Positions 8,328 to 16,885 of a DNA stretch of 64,000 bases are shown one piece after another. Each line of letters begins with the position of its first letter. Position 1 is the first letter of the stretch. Source of the DNA: Lacrimispora xylanolytica (GTDB lineage: Bacteria > Bacillota > Clostridia > Lachnospirales > Lachnospiraceae). Made by a program: the position numbers and the translations under genes. A model generated the notes under the pieces. That model did no database searches, was not told the origin of the DNA, and saw only the letters and a list, made by a program, of their open reading frames with translations. The stretch lies in contig NZ_CP113524.1 of assembly GCF_026723765.1 (NCBI RefSeq), forward strand, positions 2,775,001-2,839,000. The letters are read 5' to 3'.

Positions 8328-9026
8328 ATGAAAATTACAGTAGTTACCGGTACGGAGCAAAAAGGCTGCACATACCGGATCAAAGAAACTTTCTTAGGTG
8401 CATTGGGCCCAGGCCATGATATCACCGAATTTTATCTGCCCAGGGATCTTCCTCACTTCTGCTCCGGCTGTAAAGTCTGCTTTTTTAAGTATGAAGCGCT
8501 CTGTCCTCATGCAGATTACGTGGTTCCCATCTGGAATTCCATGCTGGATTCGGAACTGCTCGTCTTCGCTTCCCCGGTTTATGCTCTAAGAACAACAGCC
8601 CAGATGAAAGCTCTGTTAGATCATTTATGTGTCCATTGGATGGTGCACAGACCAGATGAGAGAATGTTCCATAAAAGAGCTGCTATTCTTACCAATGCGG
8701 TAGGTGCCATTCAAAAAGGGGCGCAAAGGGACATTCAAACCAGTCTTACGTGGCTTGGTGTTTCTCAGATTCGGACCTTGGGCATCGGACTGATGGAAGG
8801 TATTATCTTTAACCAGTTATCTGAGAAACGGCAAAAGGAGATCCTAAGAAAAGTAGTGAAATTTGCTGAGAAGTTTAAGAACCAGGCTCCTCCAAGGCAG
8901 GGATTAAAGGTCAGAGGACTCTTTGCCATCTGTAAGATGATGCATCAGCAGGCGGCCAGAAAAGAGACTGTTTTATCTGCTGATAATGAATACTGGGCTA
9001 AGAAGGGCTGGATAAAAACTCCATAA
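8328..9026 (+). CDS. Flavodoxin-fold NAD(P)H-dependent reductase with Cys cluster
   Basis: This 232-residue protein has the flavodoxin-like fold of NADPH-dependent FMN reductases and iron-sulfur flavoproteins. It opens with a beta strand and phosphate loop (KITVVTGTEQKGCTYRIKE). Near residue 45 it carries CSGCKVCFFKYEALCPH, a spacing seen in relatives that bind an iron-sulfur cluster or use the cysteines for redox chemistry. The FASPVYALRTTAQMK strand-loop fits flavin binding. AAGGAGG precedes the ATG. The gene is followed by the spore-linked block but has its own context. Confidence 0.78.
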   Translation: MKITVVTGTEQKGCTYRIKETFLGALGPGHDITEFYLPRDLPHFCSGCKVCFFKYEALCPHADYVVPIWNSMLDSELLVFASPVYALRTTAQMKALLDHLCVHWMVHRPDERMFHKRAAILTNAVGAIQKGAQRDIQTSLTWLGVSQIRTLGIGLMEGIIFNQLSEKRQKEILRKVVKFAEKFKNQAPPRQGLKVRGLFAICKMMHQQAARKETVLSADNEYWAKKGWIKTP

Positions 9027-9054
9027 AATTACATGGATAAACCATGGCGGTCGC

Positions 9055-9081
9055 TCATATTAAATTCCTGTCTGCATAATA
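9055..9081 (+). promoter_or_regulatory. Sigma-G-like promoter of first subtilase gene
   Basis: TCATA at 9055-9059 and CATAATA at 9075-9081 are separated by 15 bases. The -10 fully matches the sigma-G consensus CATnnTA and the -35 matches four of five positions of GnATR. The same two boxes at the same spacing occur before the second subtilase gene. Confidence 0.6.
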
Positions 9082-9121
9082 TAGAACAAATGCTTCTATC
9101 GAATCAGGCTGGGGGGCTAAT

Positions 9122-10795
9122 TTGGAAAAAATTATAGATAATAACTATTATGATCTTATTATCAATAACGTCTCGATTCCCACGTATGATTCGGGCGATA
9201 ACATTACCACGATTAATTTTAGACACTCTCTGCTTAATATTCCTGTTGCAGAATTTAATCCCTGCATCCTTGGCTCCTTTCCTTACCATAACTTTCCTAC
9301 CTTATACACTCCTACCTCTACCATCAGCATTGAAAAATCGGGAATTGGAACGGTTCAACGTAACCCTTTTCTTAATCTTTTTGGAAGAGGCGTTATCATC
9401 GGTATCGTTGATACGGGAATCGATTATCCCCATCCTGCCTTTTTATATAATGATAATACTACCAGGATACTATCTATTTGGGATCAGACAGTGCAAGATG
9501 GCAGTCCTCCCCAAGGCTTTACCTTTGGAACAGAGTACAACCGGGATATCATTAACCTGGCCTTAAGATCAGAAAATCCCTTAACCATTGTCCCGACGAA
9601 TGATACCAACGGACATGGAACTTCCATTGCAAGTATCATTGCAGGAAGGCCCAATGAGGAGAACGCATTTTCAGGAGTTGTACCGGAATCGGAAATGGTA
9701 GTGGTAAAGCTAAAAGAAGCAAAGCCAGTGACCAAACAAATAATGTTCGTTCCAGAAGATAAGCTTTGTTATCAGGAATCTGATATTATGCTGGCATTAA
9801 GGTACTTGGAAAGCTACGCTTCCGCCGCCAGCAGACCCATTGTCATCTGCATTGCCCTTGGCAGCAGCATGGGCTCACACGATGGCAGCAGTGCTTTAAG
9901 CAATTATGTAAATTATCTTGCCAGAATACCCGGAATCGGCCTATCCGTATCCGCCGGCAATGAAGGGAGCAGCCGCAGGCATTATTTTAACAGCACCACG
10001 AATGCCCCCTTTTATAACGATTTTGAATTAAGAATTGGAGAGAATGACAAGCTGTTTTCCATGGAGATCTGGCCTTATGCATTGGGCCGGTTATCGGTTG
10101 ATATTTCCTCTCCCAACAGAGAATCTACTCAACAGGTCTACCCAGCCATCAGTGACTGCAGAATGTTCGATTTTATATTTACTCCCAGTAAACTATGGGT
10201 CAATAATTTTCTATTTGAGGAAGAAACCGGCGATCAGCTGATACTGGTACGCTTCCAGGATGCTCTGCCCGGGGTCTGGAGAATCCGCATTCAAAGCCTG
10301 GATAATTCCCCTCTGTCCTTTCATGTATGGCTGCCGTCAGGAAATTTAATCTCCAATGATACCTTTTTCCTGAATCCCAATCCTGATACTACCATTACCT
10401 CTCCCGGAAATGGTATCAGCCAGATGACGGTTACCGCTTATAACCAGTTTGATGAAAGTATACTGCTAGAATCTAGCAGAGGGTATACCAGAAACGGTCT
10501 TGTCGCACCGGATATCGCTTCTCCAGGCTATCAGATTCCCTGTGCACTGCCTGGAAACCAATACGGGACTCTCACCGGAACCGGCGCTGCCTCCGCTCAT
10601 GCCGCAGGTGCGATGGCTATGCTCATGGAATGGGGGATTACAAGAGGAAATTATACACTAATGAGTGGATACGATGCAAACCGCTTAATCATAAGAGGTG
10701 CCAGACGTGACGAATCTCTCATTTATCCTAACAACATATGGGGATATGGAAAGCTTGATGTTAACAGTCTATTTGAGCGTCTTACAAATATCTGA
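9122..10795 (+). CDS. Csp-like S8 subtilase, predicted pseudoprotease (copy 1)
   Basis: This 557-residue protein has the architecture of clostridial Csp germination subtilases: a short N-terminal region, an S8 domain from about residue 90, and a jellyroll-like insert before the C-terminal S8 block. The catalytic Asp97 (GIVDTGID), His165 (DTNGHGTSIAS) and oxyanion Asn280 (SVSAGNEG) are present. The expected GTSxA motif reads GTGAASAHAAG, so the nucleophile position (488) is Gly. It has no signal peptide. The start is TTG behind GGGGGGC. A tandem paralog follows at 10887. Together with the sigma-G-like promoter this suggests a forespore role in germination. An alternative Ser491 three residues on could conceivably act, but the alignment argues against it. 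Confidence 0.85.
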   Translation: MEKIIDNNYYDLIINNVSIPTYDSGDNITTINFRHSLLNIPVAEFNPCILGSFPYHNFPTLYTPTSTISIEKSGIGTVQRNPFLNLFGRGVIIGIVDTGIDYPHPAFLYNDNTTRILSIWDQTVQDGSPPQGFTFGTEYNRDIINLALRSENPLTIVPTNDTNGHGTSIASIIAGRPNEENAFSGVVPESEMVVVKLKEAKPVTKQIMFVPEDKLCYQESDIMLALRYLESYASAASRPIVICIALGSSMGSHDGSSALSNYVNYLARIPGIGLSVSAGNEGSSRRHYFNSTTNAPFYNDFELRIGENDKLFSMEIWPYALGRLSVDISSPNRESTQQVYPAISDCRMFDFIFTPSKLWVNNFLFEEETGDQLILVRFQDALPGVWRIRIQSLDNSPLSFHVWLPSGNLISNDTFFLNPNPDTTITSPGNGISQMTVTAYNQFDESILLESSRGYTRNGLVAPDIASPGYQIPCALPGNQYGTLTGTGAASAHAAGAMAMLMEWGITRGNYTLMSGYDANRLIIRGARRDESLIYPNNIWGYGKLDVNSLFERLTNI

Positions 10796-10819
10796 TAGAT
10801 TTACACATAGGATGACCGC

Positions 10820-10846
10820 TCATAAAGGGCATTGCCTCGCATAATA
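10820..10846 (+). promoter_or_regulatory. Sigma-G-like promoter of second subtilase gene
   Basis: TCATA at 10820-10824 and CATAATA at 10840-10846 are separated by 15 bases, exactly as before the first copy. The flanking GACCGCTCATA block is also shared (GGTCGCTCATA there), so the promoter appears to have been duplicated with the gene and kept. Confidence 0.6.
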
Positions 10847-10886
10847 TATAGTATACGCATCATCAGGATAGTCAGGAGGCTGGATT

Positions 10887-12563
10887 TTGAGCAAAATTTT
10901 AGACAATGATTACTTCGATCTTATCATTAGCAACATATCTGTCCCGGCCTTTGATACAGGCGATAATATTACATTTCTCACTGATCGCAGTTCTTTGGTT
11001 CATATTTTGAGAAGTGAGATGGATCCCTGCATTCTGGGCAGCCAGCCATACAATACGTTTCCTGCGCTCTTTACCCTTGAATCCATTATCAGCATTGAAA
11101 AATCAGGGATCGGAACGGTACAACGTAATCCTTTTTTAAGTTTGTACGGACGGGGTATTATAATTGGTGTTATAGACACTGGCATTGACTACCTGCATGA
11201 GGCATTTCGAAATAATGACGGCACTACCCGCATCCAATCCATATGGGATCAGACCGTACAGACCGGAACGATACCGGAAGGATTTACCTTCGGAAGCGAA
11301 TACACCCGGGATACCATTAACGAGGCATTGCGTTCGGAAGACCCTCTTTCCATTGTTCCTACGGTAGATACCAATGGCCATGGCACTGCAATTACAAGCA
11401 TCATTGCAGGAAAGCCGAATGAGGATGAGTCATTTTCCGGTATTGTAACGGAAGCTGATATTGTGGTTGTAAAATTAAAGGAGGCAAAAAATAATTTGAA
11501 GGAATTATTTTTTGTCAAACCGGAGGCTTACTGCTTTCAGGAATCAGATCTCCTTCTGGGAGTCAGGTATCTTCAATCTATAGCACAAAAAATTGGCCGT
11601 CCCATCGTAATCTGCGTTGCCTTAGGAAGCAATCAGGGAGGACATGACGGCCGTGGAGTCTTTAGCAGTTACTTAACCTACCTTGTGCAGCTGCCTGGAT
11701 TTGGTGTGTCTGTGTCTGCAGGTAATGAAGGAAATAAAAGGAGACATTATTTTAACAGTACTACGACTGCTCCCTATTATCATGACTTTGAATTAAGAGT
11801 CGGAGAAAATGAGCCTGAATTCTGGATGGAGATATGGCCTTATGCACCAGAACGAATTTCCATTGATATTTCTTCTCCCAATCGGGAATCCACCCAAAGG
11901 GTCTTTCCTACCATCAATGACTGCAGGGAATTTAATTTTATTTTTACCCAGAGTCTTATATGGGTCAATAATATTGTATTAGAGGAAGAAACCGGTGACC
12001 AGCTGATACTGATTCGTTTTCGAAATCCTGCTTCCGGCATATGGTATTTTCGTGCCCAGAGTGTAGGCAACGAACCTTTTTCCTTCCACTGCTGGCTTCC
12101 CAGCGGGGATTTGATTTCCAATGAAACCTTTTTCTTAAATCCTAACCCGGATACTACCATTACTTCTCCCGGAAATGGTACCAATCAGCTGACTGTTACT
12201 GCCTACAATCAGCTGACAGACAGTATACTGGGAGAATCCAGCAGAGGCTATGCAAGAAATGGTCTTGTAAAACCTGATATCGCAGCACCAGGCTTTGAGG
12301 TCCCTTGTGCTGTTCCAGGCGGCAATCTATATGGAACCATTACCGGAACAGGAGCCGCCAGTGCTCATGCAGCTGGTATTATAGCAATGGTAATGGAATG
12401 GGCGGTACCAAGAGGAAATTACCCATCCATGACCGGCAATGACATCAACCGTCTTATTATACGCGGTGCCAGGCGGAGCACGACAGAAATTTATCCCAAT
12501 AATGTATGGGGATATGGTCAGATTGATATTAATAACTTATTCCAGAGTCTTACAAACATCTAA
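10887..12563 (+). CDS. Csp-like S8 subtilase, predicted pseudoprotease (copy 2)
   Basis: This 558-residue paralog of the preceding gene is similar along its whole length with the same domain order. Asp97 (GVIDTGID), His165 (DTNGHGTAIT) and Asn280 (SVSAGNEG) are in place, and the nucleophile motif is again GTGAASAHAAG with Gly489 instead of Ser. The glycine codon is GGA here and GGC in copy 1, so the residue has been kept while the DNA diverged. The start is TTG behind AGGAGG. In Clostridioides difficile two of the three Csp proteins are pseudoproteases that control germination. A comparable regulatory pair is the best guess here, but direct orthology is not shown. Confidence 0.85.
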   Translation: MSKILDNDYFDLIISNISVPAFDTGDNITFLTDRSSLVHILRSEMDPCILGSQPYNTFPALFTLESIISIEKSGIGTVQRNPFLSLYGRGIIIGVIDTGIDYLHEAFRNNDGTTRIQSIWDQTVQTGTIPEGFTFGSEYTRDTINEALRSEDPLSIVPTVDTNGHGTAITSIIAGKPNEDESFSGIVTEADIVVVKLKEAKNNLKELFFVKPEAYCFQESDLLLGVRYLQSIAQKIGRPIVICVALGSNQGGHDGRGVFSSYLTYLVQLPGFGVSVSAGNEGNKRRHYFNSTTTAPYYHDFELRVGENEPEFWMEIWPYAPERISIDISSPNRESTQRVFPTINDCREFNFIFTQSLIWVNNIVLEEETGDQLILIRFRNPASGIWYFRAQSVGNEPFSFHCWLPSGDLISNETFFLNPNPDTTITSPGNGTNQLTVTAYNQLTDSILGESSRGYARNGLVKPDIAAPGFEVPCAVPGGNLYGTITGTGAASAHAAGIIAMVMEWAVPRGNYPSMTGNDINRLIIRGARRSTTEIYPNNVWGYGQIDINNLFQSLTNI

Positions 12564-12583
12564 CAAAAAAGGAGGAAAGGCAT

Positions 12584-13072
12584 ATCAAAAAATACGTTGT
12601 AATAATCGGAATTATATTTGTATGGGTCATAGGGACCCTGTTTCACTTTGCCTATGAATGGTCAGGAGAAAATCCGGTGGTTGGACTTATATCTCCTGTC
12701 AACGAATCGGTTTGGGAACATATGAAGCTAATCTTCTTTCCTATGGTGATATTTGGCCTTCTGAAAAAAGATAAGGAAACCAATACCTGCCAGACATCAG
12801 CCTATTATGCAGGCATGTTAACAGGCACGTTCCTGATACCAGTGGTTTTTTATATCTATACAGCAATTCTTGGAAAAAGCAGCCTTATTTTTGATATATT
12901 ATTGTTCTACGTCTCTGTTTTTATTGCTTTTGCAATCAGCCTTTATTTTTCAAAGAACTGTCTTCTTCAAAAATATAATAAATGGTTATTTGCTGCTGTT
13001 TTATTATTAATGGCTCTATTTTTTGTTTTCACTTATGCTCCGCCTTCGCTTCCCATTTTCATGACCTCATAA
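12584..13072 (+). CDS. DUF6512-like membrane protein with apparent AUC start
   Basis: The frame encodes a 162-residue protein with about five hydrophobic helices. Its N-terminus reads (M)KKYVVIIGIIFVWVIGTLFHF followed by YEWSGENPVVGLISPVNESV, which I associate with the DUF6512 family of clostridial membrane proteins. The natural first codon, 8 bases after a perfect GGAGG, is ATC rather than ATG. The first standard start in frame is GTG at 12677, which would delete the first helix and has no ribosome site. Either AUC is used, or the gene has lost its start by point mutation. It lies 20 bases after the second subtilase and may share its transcript. Function is unknown. Confidence 0.65.
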   Translation: MKKYVVIIGIIFVWVIGTLFHFAYEWSGENPVVGLISPVNESVWEHMKLIFFPMVIFGLLKKDKETNTCQTSAYYAGMLTGTFLIPVVFYIYTAILGKSSLIFDILLFYVSVFIAFAISLYFSKNCLLQKYNKWLFAAVLLLMALFFVFTYAPPSLPIFMTS

Positions 13073-13148
13073 AACCTATTTGTAATGTTGTCTATTTTTT
13101 ACTGTGATTTTTGTGCAAAATTTTATGGAAGCTTCCTATTTTTCCACA

Positions 13149-13155
13149 CATACTA
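13149..13155 (+). promoter_or_regulatory. Possible sigma-G -10 box before spore photoproduct lyase
   Basis: CATACTA matches the sigma-G -10 consensus and lies 25 bases before the splB start. I find no convincing -35 at the right distance, so this is only suggestive; splB genes are sigma-G controlled in Bacillus. Confidence 0.3.
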
Positions 13156-13180
13156 ATTTTAGAAAAATAGGAGGTATGCC

Positions 13181-14176
13181 ATGTTTCCGGATAAGATATA
13201 TTACGAGCCTGACTCATTAAATTATGAGCTGGGCCAGACGTTAAAAGAAAAATACAGTGATGTTCCCTGGGTTCCCATCGAGAGTCATAATAAAATAGAC
13301 GAATTAAGGACAAGACCCAATAAAGATTTTCCAGCCCTAAAACGGATTATAGTCATTGGTGTCCGCAAGACCCATAACTACGTTCCCAACCATAAAGTCT
13401 CAGATTTTCTTGTTCCTTACACCTCTTCCGGCTGTACTGCCATGTGTCACTACTGCTATCTGGTCTGCAATTATAATAAATGTGCTTATCTTCGCCTGTT
13501 TGTGAACCGGGATCAGATGCTTAAGAAAATTATGGATCACGGCATTCGCTATCAAAAAGACTTTACCTACGAAATCGGCAGCAATAGTGATTTAGTCCTT
13601 GAAAACACCATAACCGGTAATCTATCCTGGACAATTGAAAATTTCAGCATGAGTCAATATGGCTTTCTCACCTTTCCTACAAAGTTTAATCAGGTGGAAC
13701 CTCTTTTGGGATTAAACCACAGAGGCCGTGTCATCATGCGGATGAGTGTAAATCCTCAATCCATTATCAGCCGTTTTGAACCTGGCACCTCCAGCCTTAC
13801 TGCAAGAATCACAGCCATAAACCGCATGTGCGACGCCGGCTACCAGGTGGGATTGTTAATAGCTCCTGTTATCTTAACCGAAGACTGGAAAACCTTATAC
13901 GGGGAATTAATAGACACTCTATCCCAGCTTCTGTCGGATAAGGTGAAAAAACAGGCTCTCATAGAAATTATCTTTATGACCTACAGCTACGTTCACAATG
14001 CGATTAATACAGAAGCCTTCCCTGATTCCGATCAGCTTTATTCCAAGGAAATGATGACTGGCCGGGGCAGAGGAAAATACTGTTATCGTAACGATTTAAG
14101 AGCGGATGGCGAGATCTTTATGAGGCAGCAGATTGAAGAAAAATTAAAAGAAATGACAATCTTATATGTCGTTTAA
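13181..14176 (+). CDS. splB: Spore photoproduct lyase (radical SAM)
   Basis: This 331-residue enzyme repairs the thymine dimer 'spore photoproduct' in DNA during spore germination using S-adenosylmethionine and a 4Fe-4S cluster. The cluster motif is CTAMCHYC, with Cys85, Cys89 and Cys92, followed by the family's YLVCNYNKCAYLRLFVN block. Length is close to that of Bacillus SplB. AGGAGG precedes the ATG. Its place right after the subtilase/DUF6512 block suggests a spore-gene cluster. A terminator follows. Confidence 0.95.
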   Translation: MFPDKIYYEPDSLNYELGQTLKEKYSDVPWVPIESHNKIDELRTRPNKDFPALKRIIVIGVRKTHNYVPNHKVSDFLVPYTSSGCTAMCHYCYLVCNYNKCAYLRLFVNRDQMLKKIMDHGIRYQKDFTYEIGSNSDLVLENTITGNLSWTIENFSMSQYGFLTFPTKFNQVEPLLGLNHRGRVIMRMSVNPQSIISRFEPGTSSLTARITAINRMCDAGYQVGLLIAPVILTEDWKTLYGELIDTLSQLLSDKVKKQALIEIIFMTYSYVHNAINTEAFPDSDQLYSKEMMTGRGRGKYCYRNDLRADGEIFMRQQIEEKLKEMTILYVV

Positions 14177-14183
14177 TCCTAAG

Positions 14184-14216
14184 AGAATGCCCGGAAATTA
14201 TCCGGGTATTCTTGTT
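14184..14216 (+). terminator. Rho-independent terminator after splB
   Basis: The stem GAATGCCCGGA/TCCGGGTATTC with a 5-nt loop is followed by a broken T run (TTGTTGTTT). Confidence 0.7.
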
Positions 14217-14489
14217 GTTTACGAATAATTAGTGATAAAAAACCGTTACAATTTGTAGATTACTCTTATGTATGCATAATTATAGTAACTTTTTTTCATT
14301 TTTCCTATTATTTTATTGTCGATTCATGTCGAATATATTGATGTTGAACAGACTTTATCTGAATAAAAAAAAGAAAGGAGGTTATTCTCTTATATTTATA
14401 CAAAATTTTTACTGCAACCCGTGCAGTATATTTTTTGTCCAGTGATTGGTATATTTTTCCAATTATTTGATTAAGGGAGCATAACACTT
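14217..14489 (+). other. AT-rich upstream region of chemoreceptor gene
   Basis: This stretch holds no gene. It is AT-rich, includes an AAAGGAGG sequence near 14375 that is not followed by a usable frame, and a small hairpin ACTGCA/TGCAGT at 14411-14427. I found no promoter match good enough to call. Confidence 0.4.
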
Positions 14490-16715
14490 ATGAAAAACAA
14501 GAAAAAATTGAAATTCAACGATTTTAAGCTTGCAACAAAAATGTCTATTATAACGGGCGTAATTCTTGCAGTGAGTTTGACTCTGCTGATCGCTATTTCT
14601 GCAATGCAGACAAGTATCTCATTGTCAAAGGCAATCAACGGAGAATTTAGCGGGATTGCCGCTAAAAACGGACTTATGGTACAATCCATGGTCAGCGGCG
14701 CTGCCGGTACCGCAAAAGAATTACAGGAATACTTAAACAATGTATACAGCGGAAATAAAACCGCTGCCGGAGTATTTAACGGGGAAAGTATTCAAAGCCA
14801 TATTTACAATGCACAGCTGACAGAATCCAATTATGCAATTGAGACCTATGTGATGAACTCCGCATGGGCGGCCCTTAACAATAGTGCTGATCTTTACGGT
14901 ATTGGTGCCTTTTTTGAGCCTGGCCAGTTTGACTCTTCAGTCAAAGATTACTCTGTGTACATGGACAGGAATGACGCAAAGAATAAAACAGCACAGTCTC
15001 TAGGCGCATACAGTGAGTATTCAAAGAATGATTATTACAAAATTGCCAAGGAGACAAAAGCTCCCTATATCACTGACCCATTTGATTACAAAGGAACCAT
15101 GATGAGTACGGTTGCTTACCCCATTATGAAAGGGGATAATGTAATTGGAGTTGTTCTTGCAGATATCAGCCTTGCTAACTTTTCAAAAATCAAGACAACA
15201 GATGCAAAATATCCTACCATGTATGTAGATATTTACACAGAGGACAATATCATCTCTTTTGACAGTAAATCCAGTGATAATATTGGTAAGAAGCTGGAAG
15301 AAATGCTGCCCGCTTCCCAGTACAATAAAATTACAGAAGCCCAGAAGTCAAAGCAAGAGTTCCACGTTGATACAAGAAGAGACGACGGCACCTTTGAATC
15401 CAGACATTACTACCCCATTACCTGTGAGTCACAGACCTGGTGGGCCTCAAGCACCCTGGAAAAGAATGATTTAAATAAAGATGTCTACTTAATCGTTGCA
15501 ATCATGATTGCAATGGCTGCTATTGCCACTGCTATTATCATTACTGTAATTACTACGGTTATGAAGCGAACCCTACGCCCTATTGAGGGAGTCGTGTCCG
15601 CAGCTTCTGATATTGCTGCCGGTAATCTTGATATCCATCTGGATATTAAATCCCAGGATGAGATTGGAATTCTTTCTAAGAACTTCCTTTCTATGGCAGA
15701 AAACTTGAAGCTGATTATCCAGGATATCAATTACGTGCTGGGCGAAATGAGCAACGGTAATTTTAGAGTAACTACCTCAAAAGAGGATCAATACGTTGGC
15801 TCTTACAAAAACATTTTAGAAGCAATGCACAACATACGTTTAACCTTAAGTGATGCACTGTTAGAGATTGACCATGCATCCGAACAGGTATCAACCGGCG
15901 CGTCTCAGGTATCTGATGCTGCTCAGGCTTTAAGCCAGGGTGCAACAGAACAGGCCTCCAGCATTGAAGAGTTATCTGCTACCATTACAGATATCTCCAA
16001 TCGGATTAAAGAAAATGCTGCCAACGCCACTGAGGCCAATACACTGTCTCAGGAAGCCAGTGAAGGCGTATTAAGCGGTAATCAGAAGATGGCTGATATG
16101 ATTGCAGCTATGAATGATATTGCCAGCACCTCCAATGAAATCGGTAAAATAATAAGGACCATTGATGATATTGCATTCCAGACCAATATTCTGGCACTTA
16201 ACGCTGCTGTGGAAGCTGCAAGAGCCGGTTCTGCGGGCAAGGGATTTGCAGTGGTTGCAGATGAAGTCCGCAACTTAGCTGGAAAATCTGCGGAAGCAGC
16301 AAAGAATACCACACTCCTCATTGAAAATGCAATTACAGCCATTGGAAATGGTACTAAGATTGCAGGAGAAACTGCAGAAGCCCTTCGTCTGGTCGTGGAA
16401 AAGTCAAATGTCTCCGCCGTTCGTATTTCCGAAATTGCAGAGGCCTCTACGGCGCAGGCTGAGGCTGTTATGCAGGTCACAACCGGTATTGACCAGATTT
16501 CTGCTGTAGTGCAGACTACTTCAGCAACATCAGAAGAAAGCGCTGCTACCTCTGAGGAATTGTCTGCTCAGGCAGTTACCTTAAAATCTCTGGTAGGAAA
16601 ATTCAAACTGATGGACTCTCACTCCAATGGCTACATGGAAGCACCAAATGAAACCATTTTGCCGGAGGAATCTTTGGAAGAAGAACATCAGAATCATTCC
16701 TTTGGAAAATACTAA
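14490..16715 (+). CDS. Methyl-accepting chemotaxis protein with dCache-type sensor
   Basis: This 741-residue transmembrane chemoreceptor would pass ligand signals to CheA/CheW. Helix 1 is at about residues 20-42, the extracellular Cache sensor at about 45-325 (with the DISLANFSKIK segment), helix 2 at about 332-358, HAMP at about 360-412, and a long cytoplasmic signalling domain ends near residue 710. The hairpin tip contains IDDIAFQTNILALNAAVEAA near residue 557. AAGGGAG lies before the ATG. It is monocistronic. Ligand cannot be predicted. No other chemotaxis gene lies in the window. Confidence 0.93.
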   Translation: MKNKKKLKFNDFKLATKMSIITGVILAVSLTLLIAISAMQTSISLSKAINGEFSGIAAKNGLMVQSMVSGAAGTAKELQEYLNNVYSGNKTAAGVFNGESIQSHIYNAQLTESNYAIETYVMNSAWAALNNSADLYGIGAFFEPGQFDSSVKDYSVYMDRNDAKNKTAQSLGAYSEYSKNDYYKIAKETKAPYITDPFDYKGTMMSTVAYPIMKGDNVIGVVLADISLANFSKIKTTDAKYPTMYVDIYTEDNIISFDSKSSDNIGKKLEEMLPASQYNKITEAQKSKQEFHVDTRRDDGTFESRHYYPITCESQTWWASSTLEKNDLNKDVYLIVAIMIAMAAIATAIIITVITTVMKRTLRPIEGVVSAASDIAAGNLDIHLDIKSQDEIGILSKNFLSMAENLKLIIQDINYVLGEMSNGNFRVTTSKEDQYVGSYKNILEAMHNIRLTLSDALLEIDHASEQVSTGASQVSDAAQALSQGATEQASSIEELSATITDISNRIKENAANATEANTLSQEASEGVLSGNQKMADMIAAMNDIASTSNEIGKIIRTIDDIAFQTNILALNAAVEAARAGSAGKGFAVVADEVRNLAGKSAEAAKNTTLLIENAITAIGNGTKIAGETAEALRLVVEKSNVSAVRISEIAEASTAQAEAVMQVTTGIDQISAVVQTTSATSEESAATSEELSAQAVTLKSLVGKFKLMDSHSNGYMEAPNETILPEESLEEEHQNHSFGKY

Positions 16716-16727
16716 TCCATCTATTTT

Positions 16728-16783
16728 AGAAAGAACAGGCGTCTTCGATATCAGAACTGATATGGAGGACGCCTGTTCTTTCT
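16728..16783 (+). terminator. Strong rho-independent terminator
   Basis: A 16-bp perfect stem (AGAAAGAACAGGCGTC with GACGCCTGTTCTTTCT) lies 12 bases after the chemoreceptor stop codon, with an inner GATATCAG/CTGATATG hairpin. Confidence 0.85.
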
Positions 16784-16837
16784 AAGAATACAATCAAATA
16801 CATGTGGGATTTTCATGATTACCATAGATAAATCGGA

Positions 16838-16866
16838 TTGACAATAAAACTGACCGGTATTAAAGT
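16838..16866 (+). promoter_or_regulatory. Sigma-A promoter of Nramp gene
   Basis: A perfect TTGACA at 16838 and TAAAGT at 16861 are separated by 17 bases, followed about 20 bases later by the start codon. The TTG within this -35 box also opens the reading frame, which could mislead start prediction. Confidence 0.55.
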
Positions 16867-16885
16867 ATCATTGGAGGTAACAAAT

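Noticed and set aside
16838-16885. TTG start giving a 434-residue Nramp protein
   Set aside because: The TTG is part of a perfect TTGACA -35 box; the ATG at 16886 has GGAGG and matches family N-termini.
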